Positions 39,157 through 48,468 of a stretch of DNA of 63,785 nt are shown here, in pieces; the first letter of the stretch is position 1; every line of letters starts with the position of its first letter. The notes below the pieces were generated by a model that had not been told where the DNA came from, made no database searches, and saw nothing but the letters and a program-made list of their open reading frames with translations. The translations under genes were made by a program, and so were the position numbers. This DNA comes from a virus, in IMG/VR virus record IMGVR_UViG_3300042691_005130, positions 1 to 63,785 of that record; one strand, 5' to 3'.

Positions 39157-39482
39157 ACAAGTCCTTCATGGCAACGTTGCCAAGAGCGGTGGAGATAAAT
39201 AGGGAGATGGTAGCGAGGCGTCGGGAGATGACGTTTGCGGAATGTATGGAGGTTGGTATGACGGCGGCGCAGAAGGAAGTGTTTTTGATAGTGGATGAGT
39301 GGTGGAAGAAGTATGGGTTTGGGCCGTCGATCCGGGATATATGTGAGATACGTGGCAAGGGTGGGATGGGGAATACGCACGAGATTATTAAGCGGTTGGT
39401 GAAGTTGGGGGTGGTGAAGAAGGTGACGCGCGGGCAGCGGAGTGTGAGGCCGGTGTATATCAACTTTAGGACGCTGGAATGA
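39153..39482 (+). CDS. LexA-like winged-helix DNA-binding protein without protease domain
   Basis: A 109-residue protein. From about residue 36, TAAQKEVFLIVDEWWKKYGF and then PSIRDICEIRGKGGMGNTHE and IIKRLVKLGVVKK follow the LexA N-terminal wing-helix layout (PS.REI...., S/NT.H..I..L...G). The serine/lysine autoprotease domain of LexA is absent. It lies between small and large terminase genes, overlapping both neighbours by four bases. It may repress or time the late operon; this is inference. Confidence 0.7.
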   Translation: MNKSFMATLPRAVEINREMVARRREMTFAECMEVGMTAAQKEVFLIVDEWWKKYGFGPSIRDICEIRGKGGMGNTHEIIKRLVKLGVVKKVTRGQRSVRPVYINFRTLE

Positions 39483-39685
39483 GTTACGACGAGGAGTTGA
39501 TGTTGGAGGCGTTCCGGTTGTTGTACCAGGTGTACCGGGAGCAGAAGGCGGGTCGGAAGTATTACAGGCCGGTGTCGATATATCCGACGCTGGCGCGGAT
39601 GCAGAAGCGGCTGGACAAGCCTGTGCGGCAGGAGAGTCTTTCTATAGTGGCGATGCGAGAGAGGGCGAATAGTCCGTGGACTTGA
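39479..39685 (+). CDS. Small protein, unknown
   Basis: A 68-residue basic protein (MSYDEELMLEAFRLLYQVYR, then KAGRKYYRPVSIYPTLARMQ). It overlaps the preceding gene by four bases and the terminase gene by ten. A role in packaging is suggested by position only. Confidence 0.6.
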   Translation: MSYDEELMLEAFRLLYQVYREQKAGRKYYRPVSIYPTLARMQKRLDKPVRQESLSIVAMRERANSPWT

Positions 39686-41151
39686 GTGAGCTGATAGGGA
39701 AGTTACCGCCGGTTGAGCAGGAGAAGTTGCTGGAGCAGGTGGGGCAGTACCGGGATGCGGTCGTGCGGGAGCGGGCGCAGGGTAAGTTTATGTCGTTCGT
39801 GAAAGAGATGTGGCCGGGGTTTATACATGGCAGGCATCACGCCATCATGGCAAAGAAGTTCGAGGAGATCGCGGAGGGGAAGTTGAAGCGGCTGATAATC
39901 AACATGCCGCCGCGACACACCAAAAGTGAGTTTGCAAGTTACCTGCTACCCGCGTGGTATCTGGGGCGGCACCCAGATAAGAAGGTAATCCAGACGTCGA
40001 ACACGGCTGAACTGGCGGTGGGGTTTGGCCGGAAGGTCAGGAACTTGGTGGACAGCGATCATTATGCAAAAGTGTTCCCGAACGTAGGCTTACGGGCGGA
40101 CTCCAAGGCGGCGGGCCGCTGGGCGACGAGTCACGGTGGTGACTATTTCGCTATTGGTGTGGGTGGTACGGTGACGGGTAAGGGTGCGGATCTGCTGATT
40201 ATTGATGACCCGCACTCGGAACAGGAAGCCAGGCTCGCGCAGGGTGATCCGGGTGTGTTTGACAGTGTGTATGAATGGTATACGTCGGGTCCACGGCAGC
40301 GTTTACAGCCGGGTGGGGCGATTGTGGTGGTGATGACACGCTGGTCGGACAAGGATCTGACTGGCCGGGTGTTGAAATCAGACGCGACAGAGTGGGAAGT
40401 GATCGAGTTTCCAGCGATTTTGCCGTCGGGGAACAGCCTGTGGCCTGAATTCTGGCCGGTGGATGAGCTGTTGGCACTGAAAGAGGAGCTTCCCGCCTAT
40501 AAATGGAACGCCCAGTACCAGCAAAAGCCCACGGGTGAAGAGGGTGCGCTGGTAAAACGGGACTGGTGGCGGCTGTGGGAGGGGGATCGAGCGCCTGCGT
40601 GCGAATTTATCATCCAAAGTTGGGACACGGCGTACACAAAAAACCAGCGGAGTGACTATTCTGCGTGTACGACATGGGGTGTTTTCCACAAAGACGAGGA
40701 TGAGAACGATGTGAACATCATTTTGCTGGACGCGTGGAAGGGAAAAGTGGAGTTTCCTGACCTGAAACAGAAGGCAAAGGAGATGTACGACGACTGGGAA
40801 CCTGATGCTTGCATTATTGAAGCGAAAGCGGCGGGGGCACCGCTGATATTTGAGTTACGGCGTATGGGTGTGATGGTTCAGGACTTCACGCCGACCCGTG
40901 GCAACGACAAGTTCGTGCGTCTGAACAGCGTTACAGACCTATTTTCTTCCGGTAAAGTGTGGGCGCCCGACAAACGCTGGGCGGAAGACGTGATTGAAGA
41001 GTTTGCCAGGTTCCCGAACGCCGAGCACGACGACTTGGTGGACTCGGGCGTACAGGCGTTGATGCGATTTAGGCAGGGCGGCTTCCTGCGGCTGGGTTCT
41101 GATGAGGAAGATGAGCCGTTAGACCTGCGCCGCAGACGGAATTACTACTAA
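39676..41151 (+). CDS. terL: Terminase large subunit
   Basis: A 491-residue packaging motor and nuclease. ATPase motifs: Walker A PPRHTKS (78-84) and Walker B LLIIDD (173-178). The C-terminal RNase H-like nuclease has D317 in QSWDTAY, E382 in IIEAKAAG and D452/D453/D456 in AEHDDLVDS. It pumps DNA into the prohead through the portal and cuts concatemers. The start is GTG 39676, overlapping the preceding small gene by ten bases; the portal gene follows after nine bases. Confidence 0.92.
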   Translation: MDLSELIGKLPPVEQEKLLEQVGQYRDAVVRERAQGKFMSFVKEMWPGFIHGRHHAIMAKKFEEIAEGKLKRLIINMPPRHTKSEFASYLLPAWYLGRHPDKKVIQTSNTAELAVGFGRKVRNLVDSDHYAKVFPNVGLRADSKAAGRWATSHGGDYFAIGVGGTVTGKGADLLIIDDPHSEQEARLAQGDPGVFDSVYEWYTSGPRQRLQPGGAIVVVMTRWSDKDLTGRVLKSDATEWEVIEFPAILPSGNSLWPEFWPVDELLALKEELPAYKWNAQYQQKPTGEEGALVKRDWWRLWEGDRAPACEFIIQSWDTAYTKNQRSDYSACTTWGVFHKDEDENDVNIILLDAWKGKVEFPDLKQKAKEMYDDWEPDACIIEAKAAGAPLIFELRRMGVMVQDFTPTRGNDKFVRLNSVTDLFSSGKVWAPDKRWAEDVIEEFARFPNAEHDDLVDSGVQALMRFRQGGFLRLGSDEEDEPLDLRRRRNYY

Positions 41152-41160
41152 GGACTAATC

Positions 41161-43623
41161 ATGGCGACAAATATTGACAAGGCGCTGTACCAACTACCTG
41201 CCGGAATCGGTGAGGACGTGATGGAAGCGGAGCCGATAGAGATCGAGATCGAGGATCCAGAGGCAGTGTCCATCGGGATCGGCGATCTGGAACTAAAGAT
41301 AGAAAAGGAGGAGGACGAAGACGATTTCGCCGCCAACTTGGCCGAGCAGATGGACGAGAAAGAGCTGCAATCGCTAGCTGGCGACCTGCTCGGTGACTTT
41401 CAGGACGATATCGACGCCCGCAAGGACTGGATGAAGACGTATGTCGACGGCCTAGAGCTGCTCGGCATGAAGATCGAGGAAAGATCGGAGCCATGGGAAG
41501 GAGCCTGCGGCGTCTACCATCCCCTTCTATCTGAGGCGCTTGTTAAGTTCCAAGCCGAGACGATCATGGAGACCTTTCCGGCTTCGGGTCCAGTTAAAAC
41601 CAAGATCATCGGCAAGGAAACCCCGCAGAAGAAGGATTCGGCGGAGCGTGTTCGGGACGATATGAACTACCAGCTCACGGAAGTGATGACTGAGTACCGG
41701 CCTGAGCACGAGCGCATGTTGTGGGGCTTGGGTCTGGCGGGTAATGCGTTCAAGAAGGTGTACTTCGACCCGTCCCTGGGGCGGCAGGTGTCGATCTTCG
41801 TACCGGCAGAAGATGTGGTGGTGCCGTACGGGGCGAGCAATCTGGAATCTTCGCCCCGTGTGACGCATGTCATGCGCAAGACGAAGAACGAACTGCGCCG
41901 ACTGATGGCTGCTGGCTTCTATCGGGACATTGACCTGCCGGAACCAGAGAATGCGCTGGACGATATCGAGCGCGAGATTGCCGAGAAGATGGGTTTCCGC
42001 GCAACGTCGGATGACCGCTACAAATTGCTGGAAATGCAGGTGTATCTGGATCTGCCGGGCTTCGAAGATACGGACGAAGACGGCGAGAAGACAGAGATCG
42101 GCCTGCCATACATTATAACTATCGAAAAAACCTCACAAGAGATTTTGGCTATCAGACGTAACTGGCGCCCAGACGACGATACGTATCAGAAGAGGAATCA
42201 CTTTGTTCACTACCCATATATCCCCGGCTTTGGCTTCTATGCCTTCGGCCTTATTCATCTTATCGGTGCTTTCGCTAAGTCTGGTACTTCTATTATTCGT
42301 CAGCTTGTTGATGCTGGGACTCTATCGAATCTGCCGGGAGGTCTCAAAACCAAAGGTATGCGGGTCAAAGGAGATGACACTCCAATTGCTCCCGGCGAGT
42401 TCAGAGATGTGGACGTTGCCGCCGGAACGATCCGCGACAATATTCTGCCGCTTCCGTACAAAGAGCCAAGCCAAGTTCTACTAGGCTTGATGAACCAGAT
42501 CGTTGAGGAAGGACGCCGATTCGCTGCGGCGGCTGACCTCAAGATCGCTGACATGTCGGCCAACTCACCGGTTGGCACCACGTTGGCAATCCTTGAGCGC
42601 ACGCTGAAAGTCATGTCGGCGGTGCAGGCTCGAATCCACTACGCGATGAAGCAGGAGTTGAAGCTCCTGAAGGACATCATCCGCGACTACACGCCTGACA
42701 AGTACGACTACACCCCGGTGGAGGGTACGCCTCGGGCAAAGAAGTCTGACTACGACGACGTGGATGTGATCCCCGTGTCCGATCCAAACTCGGCCACGAT
42801 GGCGCAGAAGGTTGTGCAGTACCAAGCGGTGATGCAGATGGCCGCGGCCAACCCACAGATTTATGACATGGTGGAGTTGAACCGTCAGATGTTGGATGTA
42901 CTGGGTATCAAGAACGTCGGCAAGCTGGTGCCGAGCGCAGAGGATCTGAAACCGCGTGACCCAGTGACAGAGAACATGAACGTCCTGAACGGCAAGCCGG
43001 TCAAGGCGTTTATCTACCAGGATCACGAAGCGCATATCGCGGTACACCGTGCGGCTATGCAGGATCCGAAGATCGCGATGATTGTGGGTCAGAACCCGAA
43101 AGCGCAGATGATCATGGCTGCTGCGATGGCGCACATCAACGAGCATGTGGCCTTCCAGTACCGCATCGAAATCGAAAGACAGTTGGGCGTACCGCTGCCG
43201 GAGATGGACAAGCAGTTGCCGGAAGACATGGAAGTCGAGGTCAGCCGCATGATGGCAGCAGCGGCGGCCAAACTGTTGCAGAAGGATCAGGCAGAGATGG
43301 CGCAGCAGCAAGCCATGCAAGCGCAGCAGGATCCGTTGGTTCAGATGCAGCAGCAGGAGTTGCAGCTCAAGGCGGCAGAAGTGGACATCAAGCGTCGCAA
43401 GCTCGCCATGGACGCGGCTGCCAAGGAAGATCAATTGGAAATCGAGCGGGCGCGACTCGAAGTTCAGGAGCGGATTGCAGGCGTTCAGGCTGGCGTCAAA
43501 GCGGCAGCAGAGAAGGCAAGGCTCGACGCAGAGATGGAAGCAAAAGGTTTCGACATTGGCTCCAGAATTGCCAAAGACAGGATGGAGCTACAAAGACCGC
43601 AGCCACCCAAGAAGAAGGGCTAA
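41161..43623 (+). CDS. Portal protein
   Basis: An 820-residue protein forming the ring through which DNA enters. An acidic N-terminus (about 20-65) leads to GMKIEERSEPWEGACGVYHP, a block typical of large podovirus-type portals. A central core with PGFGFYAFGLIHLIGAFAKS and LPYKEPSQVLLGLMNQ follows. The C-terminal 150 residues are glutamine/alanine-rich coiled coil, ending PQPPKKKG. The size is at the upper end for portals, and the helical tail may form a barrel reaching into the capsid. It directly follows the terminase gene. Confidence 0.87.
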   Translation: MATNIDKALYQLPAGIGEDVMEAEPIEIEIEDPEAVSIGIGDLELKIEKEEDEDDFAANLAEQMDEKELQSLAGDLLGDFQDDIDARKDWMKTYVDGLELLGMKIEERSEPWEGACGVYHPLLSEALVKFQAETIMETFPASGPVKTKIIGKETPQKKDSAERVRDDMNYQLTEVMTEYRPEHERMLWGLGLAGNAFKKVYFDPSLGRQVSIFVPAEDVVVPYGASNLESSPRVTHVMRKTKNELRRLMAAGFYRDIDLPEPENALDDIEREIAEKMGFRATSDDRYKLLEMQVYLDLPGFEDTDEDGEKTEIGLPYIITIEKTSQEILAIRRNWRPDDDTYQKRNHFVHYPYIPGFGFYAFGLIHLIGAFAKSGTSIIRQLVDAGTLSNLPGGLKTKGMRVKGDDTPIAPGEFRDVDVAAGTIRDNILPLPYKEPSQVLLGLMNQIVEEGRRFAAAADLKIADMSANSPVGTTLAILERTLKVMSAVQARIHYAMKQELKLLKDIIRDYTPDKYDYTPVEGTPRAKKSDYDDVDVIPVSDPNSATMAQKVVQYQAVMQMAAANPQIYDMVELNRQMLDVLGIKNVGKLVPSAEDLKPRDPVTENMNVLNGKPVKAFIYQDHEAHIAVHRAAMQDPKIAMIVGQNPKAQMIMAAAMAHINEHVAFQYRIEIERQLGVPLPEMDKQLPEDMEVEVSRMMAAAAAKLLQKDQAEMAQQQAMQAQQDPLVQMQQQELQLKAAEVDIKRRKLAMDAAAKEDQLEIERARLEVQERIAGVQAGVKAAAEKARLDAEMEAKGFDIGSRIAKDRMELQRPQPPKKKG

Positions 43624-43626
43624 CAC

Positions 43627-43818
43627 ATGGAAAAGGCGTTTGAAATCATCCTCAAACAGGTGCGTGACAAGCGCGAACAGATAGTAGAAGCGGTGGCTAA
43701 CAACGCGGCCAAGGACTTCGGTGACTATCAAAAACTTTGCGGCGAGATCCGAGGTCTATCGCTAGCGGAGGGTTTTATCTTGGACCTTGCAAAAAAAATG
43801 GAGTTTTCTGATGAGTGA
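43627..43818 (+). CDS. Small head-module protein
   Basis: A 63-residue helical protein (MEKAFEIILKQVRDKREQIV). It lies three bases after the portal gene and overlaps the GroES-like gene by eight bases. Function unknown; perhaps head assembly. Confidence 0.65.
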   Translation: MEKAFEIILKQVRDKREQIVEAVANNAAKDFGDYQKLCGEIRGLSLAEGFILDLAKKMEFSDE

Positions 43819-44212
43819 ATTACTGATCGCCAGTCAAGATGGCGAGACTTCAACGTTGCCAGAAACAGCGGAGGAGAAAGCAAAGCAACTGCCGGAGCCG
43901 ACTGGATATCACATCCTAGTAGCGCTTCCGCCTGCCGAGGAGAAATTCGACAGCGGTCTCGTCAAAGCAGACCAAACCATGTACGAGGAAAAGGTACTGG
44001 CTACTGTCTTTTTTGTCCTAAAGATGGGTCCGGATTGCTACAAAGATGAGAAGCGGTTTCCGAACGGTCCATGGTGCAAGGAAGGGGATTTCATTCTCGC
44101 CCGTCCTAACACTGGCACGCGGCTAAAGATCCACGGTCAAGAGTTCAGAATCCTGAACGACGATTGTGTAGAAGCCGTCGTGCAAGACCCAAGAGGGGTG
44201 AGTCGTGCATAA
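43811..44212 (+). CDS. GroES-like co-chaperonin
   Basis: A 133-residue protein. After a 30-residue leader it follows the Cpn10 pattern: GYHILVALPP, EEKFDSGLVKAD, then FVLKMGPDCY, CKEGDFILARPNTGTRLKI and EFRILNDDCVEAVV. The insert KDEKRFPNGPWC is longer than in GroES. It could cap host GroEL and adapt it for folding the capsid protein, as gp31 does in T4. It lies between portal and scaffold genes. ATG at 43811 overlaps the upstream stop. Confidence 0.8.
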   Translation: MSELLIASQDGETSTLPETAEEKAKQLPEPTGYHILVALPPAEEKFDSGLVKADQTMYEEKVLATVFFVLKMGPDCYKDEKRFPNGPWCKEGDFILARPNTGTRLKIHGQEFRILNDDCVEAVVQDPRGVSRA

Positions 44213-44753
44213 ATTTTGCCCGCATTGCAAAGTTGACAAACTAGTATCTGATTTTCATAAAGATCGGAGAGCGGCTACTGGGTATCAAGTTTATTGCAAA
44301 ACGTGCAAAGCAGAAATGCAACGAAACAGTCCTACGCGCAAAGCTGTAGTTGATAAATACAGAAAGGCAAACAAAGAAATTTGTAATGCTCGATCTGTTG
44401 CAACGCAGAAAAAGTACCGAGAAAAGTACAACAAGAAGATGGCAGATTGGGTGGCAAAAAACCATGAACATGTTCTTGCACGTCGCAGAAAAAATTATGC
44501 GGCAAACAGTTCTCGGGAGATTGAGCGCGTGCGTCGCAGGCAAGGACGCATAAATGGTCAAGTGCAATTAACGGCAGGACATCAAGCAGAGATTGATGGC
44601 ATGTATATGTTTTGTCAGATATTCAAAGGCCACGAGGTGGATCACAAAATTCCACTTAACGGCAAAAATGTATCTGGTTTGCATGTGCCAAATAATCTTC
44701 AAGTCTTGCCAAAACGTGAGAACCGATCCAAAGGAAATCGGTTTGAATGTTAA
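44205..44753 (+). CDS. HNH homing endonuclease
   Basis: A 182-residue protein with an N-terminal zinc ribbon (CPHCKVDK...CKTC), a long basic helical linker, and an HNH-type core HEVDHKIPLNGKNVSGLHVPNNLQ... near the C-terminus. GTG start overlaps the GroES-like gene by eight bases. Its AT-rich look and lysine-rich composition differ from the neighbours, as expected of a free-standing homing endonuclease that has entered the head operon. Confidence 0.8.
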   Translation: MHKFCPHCKVDKLVSDFHKDRRAATGYQVYCKTCKAEMQRNSPTRKAVVDKYRKANKEICNARSVATQKKYREKYNKKMADWVAKNHEHVLARRRKNYAANSSREIERVRRRQGRINGQVQLTAGHQAEIDGMYMFCQIFKGHEVDHKIPLNGKNVSGLHVPNNLQVLPKRENRSKGNRFEC

Positions 44754-44767
44754 CAAAGGAGAAACAA

Positions 44768-45715
44768 ATGGCAGAACAAGATCGTGAGGAGTTCAAGTTC
44801 CCAGATGAGCAAGAGGACACAAAAGCCGAGGCTCAGTCGGAGGAGTTTGAGTTTGAGATAGAGGACGATACCCCGCCGGAGGACAGAGGCCGCGAGCCTA
44901 TGCCAAAGGAGATTGTCCAAGAGTTAGACAGCGACGAGCTGGAAGAGTATTCCGACAACGTCAAGCTGCGCCTGAAGCAGATGAAGAAGGTGTGGCACGA
45001 CGAGCGCCGGGAGAAAGAGGCTGCTCTGCGTGAACAGCAGCAGGCTATCGCCTACGCCCAGAAGCTCATCGAGGAAAACAACGCGCTGAAAGGCCGGTTG
45101 AACCAGGGCGAACAAGTCTTTGTTGAGACCGTCAAGAACGCAGCAGAGCTGGAGATGGAAGCGGCCAAGAAGGCTTACAAAGAAGCCTACGACATTGGCG
45201 ATGCTGATCAGTTGCTTGAGGCGCAGCAGCGTTTGAACCAGGCGCAGTTCAAGTTACAGCGGGCAAATGAATTTGTTCCGACTAGACATGAGCCGCAAAC
45301 TGTTGTACAACCCGCATCAAATCCAGTCCCCCGTCCTGACCAAAGGGCCGTTGAGTGGCAAGAGCGCAACGAATGGTTTGGTAAGGACGAGGAGATGACC
45401 AGCTTGGCTCTGGGCTTGCATCAGAAGTTGGTCGGTCAGTATGGGACGTCATATCCGTCCACTGACGAGTACTGGAAGAAGGTTGACGACACCATGCGTC
45501 GTCGATTCCCAGAGTATTTTGTAGATCGGGACGAAGCCCCCGCGCAGGAAACAAAACCCCAGCGCGAGAAACCCGCCCCTGTAGTGGCTCCTGCAACGCG
45601 CAGCACTGGCTCAAAAAAAGTCAAGGTGGCGCAGTCGGCAGTCAACACAGCCAAACGACTGGGTGTGCCGTTGGAGAAATACGTACAGGAAATGATGAAA
45701 TTGGAGGGTAGATAA
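44768..45715 (+). CDS. Putative scaffolding protein
   Basis: A 315-residue highly charged protein. An acidic N-terminus (about 1-60), then a long coiled coil (about 65-165, rich in E, K and Q), a proline-rich segment and a basic C-terminus with KVKVAQSAVNTAKRLGV. This composition and its place between portal and capsid genes suit a scaffold that guides procapsid assembly. The start at 44768 follows AAAGGAG. The C-terminal helix may contact the capsid protein. Confidence 0.78.
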   Translation: MAEQDREEFKFPDEQEDTKAEAQSEEFEFEIEDDTPPEDRGREPMPKEIVQELDSDELEEYSDNVKLRLKQMKKVWHDERREKEAALREQQQAIAYAQKLIEENNALKGRLNQGEQVFVETVKNAAELEMEAAKKAYKEAYDIGDADQLLEAQQRLNQAQFKLQRANEFVPTRHEPQTVVQPASNPVPRPDQRAVEWQERNEWFGKDEEMTSLALGLHQKLVGQYGTSYPSTDEYWKKVDDTMRRRFPEYFVDRDEAPAQETKPQREKPAPVVAPATRSTGSKKVKVAQSAVNTAKRLGVPLEKYVQEMMKLEGR

Positions 45716-46162
45716 ATGGCCGAGAACCGTATGCCACGTAGTACAGAAAGCCGTAACCAAACGCAGCGCCCCCAGCAGTGGGCACCGCCGGAGCTTCTGC
45801 CAGAACCAGATAAGCAGCCGGGTTACAAATACCGTTGGATTCGCGTAACGCTTGGAGGCCAGTCCGACGCTCGCAACATCTCTACCAAAATCAGAGAAGG
45901 TTGGGAGCCAGTCAAGGTCGAAGAGCAGCCGCAATATTCACTGCTAGTCAATGGCGAGGGACGGTGGAAAGACTGTGTCCAAGTCGGCGACGTGATGTTG
46001 TGCAAGACGCCAGTGGAGCTAGCCGAGCAACGTAACCAACATTACCTTGCGCAATCGGAACAGCAAATCAAGGCGGTGGACAACAATCTTATGCGTCAAA
46101 ATGACCCACGTATGCCGCTATTTAAGGAATCGAGTTCCTCGACGACTAAGGGCGGCGGTTAA
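45716..46162 (+). CDS. Head-module protein, unknown
   Basis: A 148-residue protein that starts at the base directly after the scaffold stop. The first 30 residues are polar and proline-rich. The core has YKYRWIRVTLGGQSDARNI, and WKDCVQVGDVMLCKTPVEL is likely beta-rich; the C-terminus is serine/glycine-rich. Possibly a capsid-associated protein; no family is recognised. Confidence 0.65.
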   Translation: MAENRMPRSTESRNQTQRPQQWAPPELLPEPDKQPGYKYRWIRVTLGGQSDARNISTKIREGWEPVKVEEQPQYSLLVNGEGRWKDCVQVGDVMLCKTPVELAEQRNQHYLAQSEQQIKAVDNNLMRQNDPRMPLFKESSSSTTKGGG

Positions 46163-46179
46163 ACTTATTGGAGTTATCA

Positions 46180-46836
46180 ATGGCATATCCTACTGTATCG
46201 AAGCCTTATGGGCTTCAGCCGATCAATTTGATCGGCGGACAGGTGTACGCCGGTTCGACTCGCCTATTCCGTATTGCTAGCGGCTACGCTACTAGCATCT
46301 ACTACGGCGATGTCGTGAAAATCGCTTCGGACGGCACGGTTCAAAAGGACACGGGCACTTCCACCGCGACCCCGGTTGGCATCTTTCTAGGTTGCACCTA
46401 CACCAACCCATCGACTAACCAGAAGCTGAACTACCAGTACTACGCTGGTGGTACTAACGCTCCTGACATCCAGGCGTACGTTGTTGACGATCCTGATGTT
46501 CTGTTCAAGATGGCTGCTGTTTCGTCCGGTACTACCGTTGCTTTCTATAGCTCGGAGCAGATCGGCCTGAACGCTGCGCTTATCCAGAACAATGGTTCGA
46601 ACACTACGGGTGACTCGCAAGTTGCGATCAACGGCGCATCGTTCGCCACGACTGCATCGTTGCCAATCCGTATCGTTGATATCGTGCCAGATACCTCGAA
46701 TAGCGCTAACGGCTTCTGCGAGTTCATCTGCAAATTCAACGCACCGTACATTGTTTCCACGTTCACGAATACGTCTAACCTCGTCACATCGACTGTGACT
46801 GGCGGCCACGCGTATCTGAACCCGACTGGTGTTTAA
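46180..46836 (+). CDS. Capsid-associated structural protein (decoration-like)
   Basis: A 218-residue protein with ribosome-binding site GGAG and ATG at 46180. It starts MAYPTVSKPYGLQPINLIGG and is beta-rich throughout (AYVVDDPDVLFKM, ICKFNAPYIV). It lies immediately before the major capsid gene, a usual position for a decoration or stabilisation protein. The role is inferred from order and composition. Confidence 0.68.
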   Translation: MAYPTVSKPYGLQPINLIGGQVYAGSTRLFRIASGYATSIYYGDVVKIASDGTVQKDTGTSTATPVGIFLGCTYTNPSTNQKLNYQYYAGGTNAPDIQAYVVDDPDVLFKMAAVSSGTTVAFYSSEQIGLNAALIQNNGSNTTGDSQVAINGASFATTASLPIRIVDIVPDTSNSANGFCEFICKFNAPYIVSTFTNTSNLVTSTVTGGHAYLNPTGV

Positions 46837-46846
46837 GGAGTAAGAC

Positions 46847-47755
46847 ATGGCTATTTCACGCGCACAACTACTGAAAGAGCTACTGCCTGGCCTGAACGCT
46901 TTGTTCGGCATGGAGTACGCTCGTTACGGCGAAGAGCACAAGGAGATCTACGAAACCGAGACCTCCGAGCGTTCCTTCGAAGAGGAAACCAAGCTGTCTG
47001 GCTTCAGCGCCGCACCGGTTAAGAACGAAGGTTCTGCGATCCGGTACGACAATGGTCAGGAAGCATGGACTGCTCGATACAACCACGAAACAATCGCTCT
47101 TGGCTTCAGCCTGACCGAAGAAGCAATCGAAGATAACCTCTACGATTCGCTGTCGGCTCGCTACACCAAGGCGCTGGCTCGTGCGATGTCCTACACCAAG
47201 CAGGTAAAAGCTGCGGCTGTTCTGAACAATGGCTTCTCGTCCACCTACCCAGGTGGCGACGGTGTTGCTCTGTTCAGCACCCAGCACCCGCTGGTATCGG
47301 GCGGCACCAACAGCAACACGCCGTCGACCCAAGTTGACCTGTCTGAAACCGCGTTGGAAAACGCAGTCATTCAGATCGCCGCTTGGACTGACGAACGTGG
47401 TCTGCTGATCGCAGCTCGTCCTCGTAAACTGATCGTGCCACCGGCACTCCAGTTCGTAGCCACCCGCCTGTTGGAAACCCAACTGCGTCCGGGCACCAAT
47501 GACAACGACGTGAACGCGATCGTTAACAACGGTTCCATCCCGGAAGGCTATACGATCAACCACTTCTTGACCGACACGAACGCATGGTTCCTGACCACTG
47601 ACGTTCCTAACGGCATGAAGCACTTTGTTCGTATCCCGTTGCAGCCCTCAATGGACGGGGATTTCGATACAGGGAACGTACGTTACAAAGCCCGTGAGCG
47701 TTACAGCTTTGGATGGTCAGACCCCCTCGGAATGTTTGCCTCACAAGGCGCATAA
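46847..47755 (+). CDS. Major capsid protein (Mu gpT-like)
   Basis: A 302-residue protein with an N-terminal helical region (QLLKELLPGLNALFGMEYAR), a central block with FSLTEEAIEDNLYDSLSARY and LFSTQHPLVSGG, and a C-terminal KARERYSFGWSDPLGMFA. This resembles the Mu-like gpT head subunit group of the HK97 fold. It is followed by a strong terminator, which fits the most abundant virion protein. A separate head protease was not recognised. Confidence 0.85.
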   Translation: MAISRAQLLKELLPGLNALFGMEYARYGEEHKEIYETETSERSFEEETKLSGFSAAPVKNEGSAIRYDNGQEAWTARYNHETIALGFSLTEEAIEDNLYDSLSARYTKALARAMSYTKQVKAAAVLNNGFSSTYPGGDGVALFSTQHPLVSGGTNSNTPSTQVDLSETALENAVIQIAAWTDERGLLIAARPRKLIVPPALQFVATRLLETQLRPGTNDNDVNAIVNNGSIPEGYTINHFLTDTNAWFLTTDVPNGMKHFVRIPLQPSMDGDFDTGNVRYKARERYSFGWSDPLGMFASQGA

Positions 47756-47776
47756 CCAAGTATCTATGCGGTATCT

Positions 47777-47802
47777 CAAGGGGGCTTCGGCCCCCTTGTT
47801 TT
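47777..47802 (+). terminator. Strong intrinsic terminator after the capsid gene
   Basis: CAAGGGGGC (47777-47785), loop TTCG and GCCCCCTTG (47790-47798) form a nine-pair stem with a UUCG tetraloop, followed by TTTT. It ends the capsid transcript. Confidence 0.9.
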
Positions 47803-47852
47803 ATTTCTGCGATCCATTTATCATTGCTCGTGTCATATAACAGGAGGATGAT

Positions 47853-48422
47853 ATGGACTACCCAAAAGACCGTGCTACAGCAAAAGCGACTGGTGCTACG
47901 CACTACTACACGGGCTTACCTTGTATCCGTGGGCACATAGCCCTGCGCAAGACCAAGGGATCCTGCGTGGAGTGCATGAAAGAAGATTGGACGATTGACA
48001 ACAAGAAGCGCAGCGAGAAACCAAAGTCGGATGCTTCTAAGGCGGCAGGCAAGCGGTACTACGAGAAGAACAAAGATGCGGTTAAAGCGAGGGCGAATGC
48101 CCGACCAAAAACTGAGGTAACTCAATACAAAAAGAAATATAAAGAAGCCAACCCTGATCTTTATAAAGCTCTAACCAGCGTTCGCAAACGCCGTCACCGT
48201 AATGCTAGTCCTCGATGGCTAACCAAGGATCAAAAGCTGGCTATGCGCAAGCTGTATCTACAAGCTATGGATCTGACTCGGCTGACGGGCGAGCGGTATG
48301 TTGTGGACCATATCGTGCCGCTGATCTCTGATGAAGTTTGCGGCCTGCACGTTCCGTGGAACCTGCGGGTGATCACACAAGAGGAAAATCTGCGTAAGTC
48401 GAACAAGCTCGTTGACGCATAG
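47853..48422 (+). CDS. HNH homing endonuclease
   Basis: A 189-residue protein with an N-terminal cysteine pair (PCIRGH...CVEC), a lysine-rich central part, and an HNH core with YVVDHIVPLISDEVCGLHV and a final WNLRVITQEENLRKSN. It has a good ribosome-binding site (AGGAGG). It is placed after the capsid terminator and before a promoter, so it appears as an inserted independent unit. Related in plan to the endonuclease at 44205. Confidence 0.8.
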   Translation: MDYPKDRATAKATGATHYYTGLPCIRGHIALRKTKGSCVECMKEDWTIDNKKRSEKPKSDASKAAGKRYYEKNKDAVKARANARPKTEVTQYKKKYKEANPDLYKALTSVRKRRHRNASPRWLTKDQKLAMRKLYLQAMDLTRLTGERYVVDHIVPLISDEVCGLHVPWNLRVITQEENLRKSNKLVDA

Positions 48423-48430
48423 CTTTCCTC

Positions 48431-48459
48431 TTGCAATTCCTCTCCGGTCATTGTATAAG
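48431..48459 (+). promoter_or_regulatory. Putative promoter of the second structural operon
   Basis: TTGCAA (48431-48436) and TATAAG (48454-48459) are 17 bases apart. It lies downstream of the inserted endonuclease and 90 bases before the next structural gene, where a new transcript is needed after the capsid terminator. Confidence 0.55.
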
Positions 48460-48468
48460 CCTATTAAT

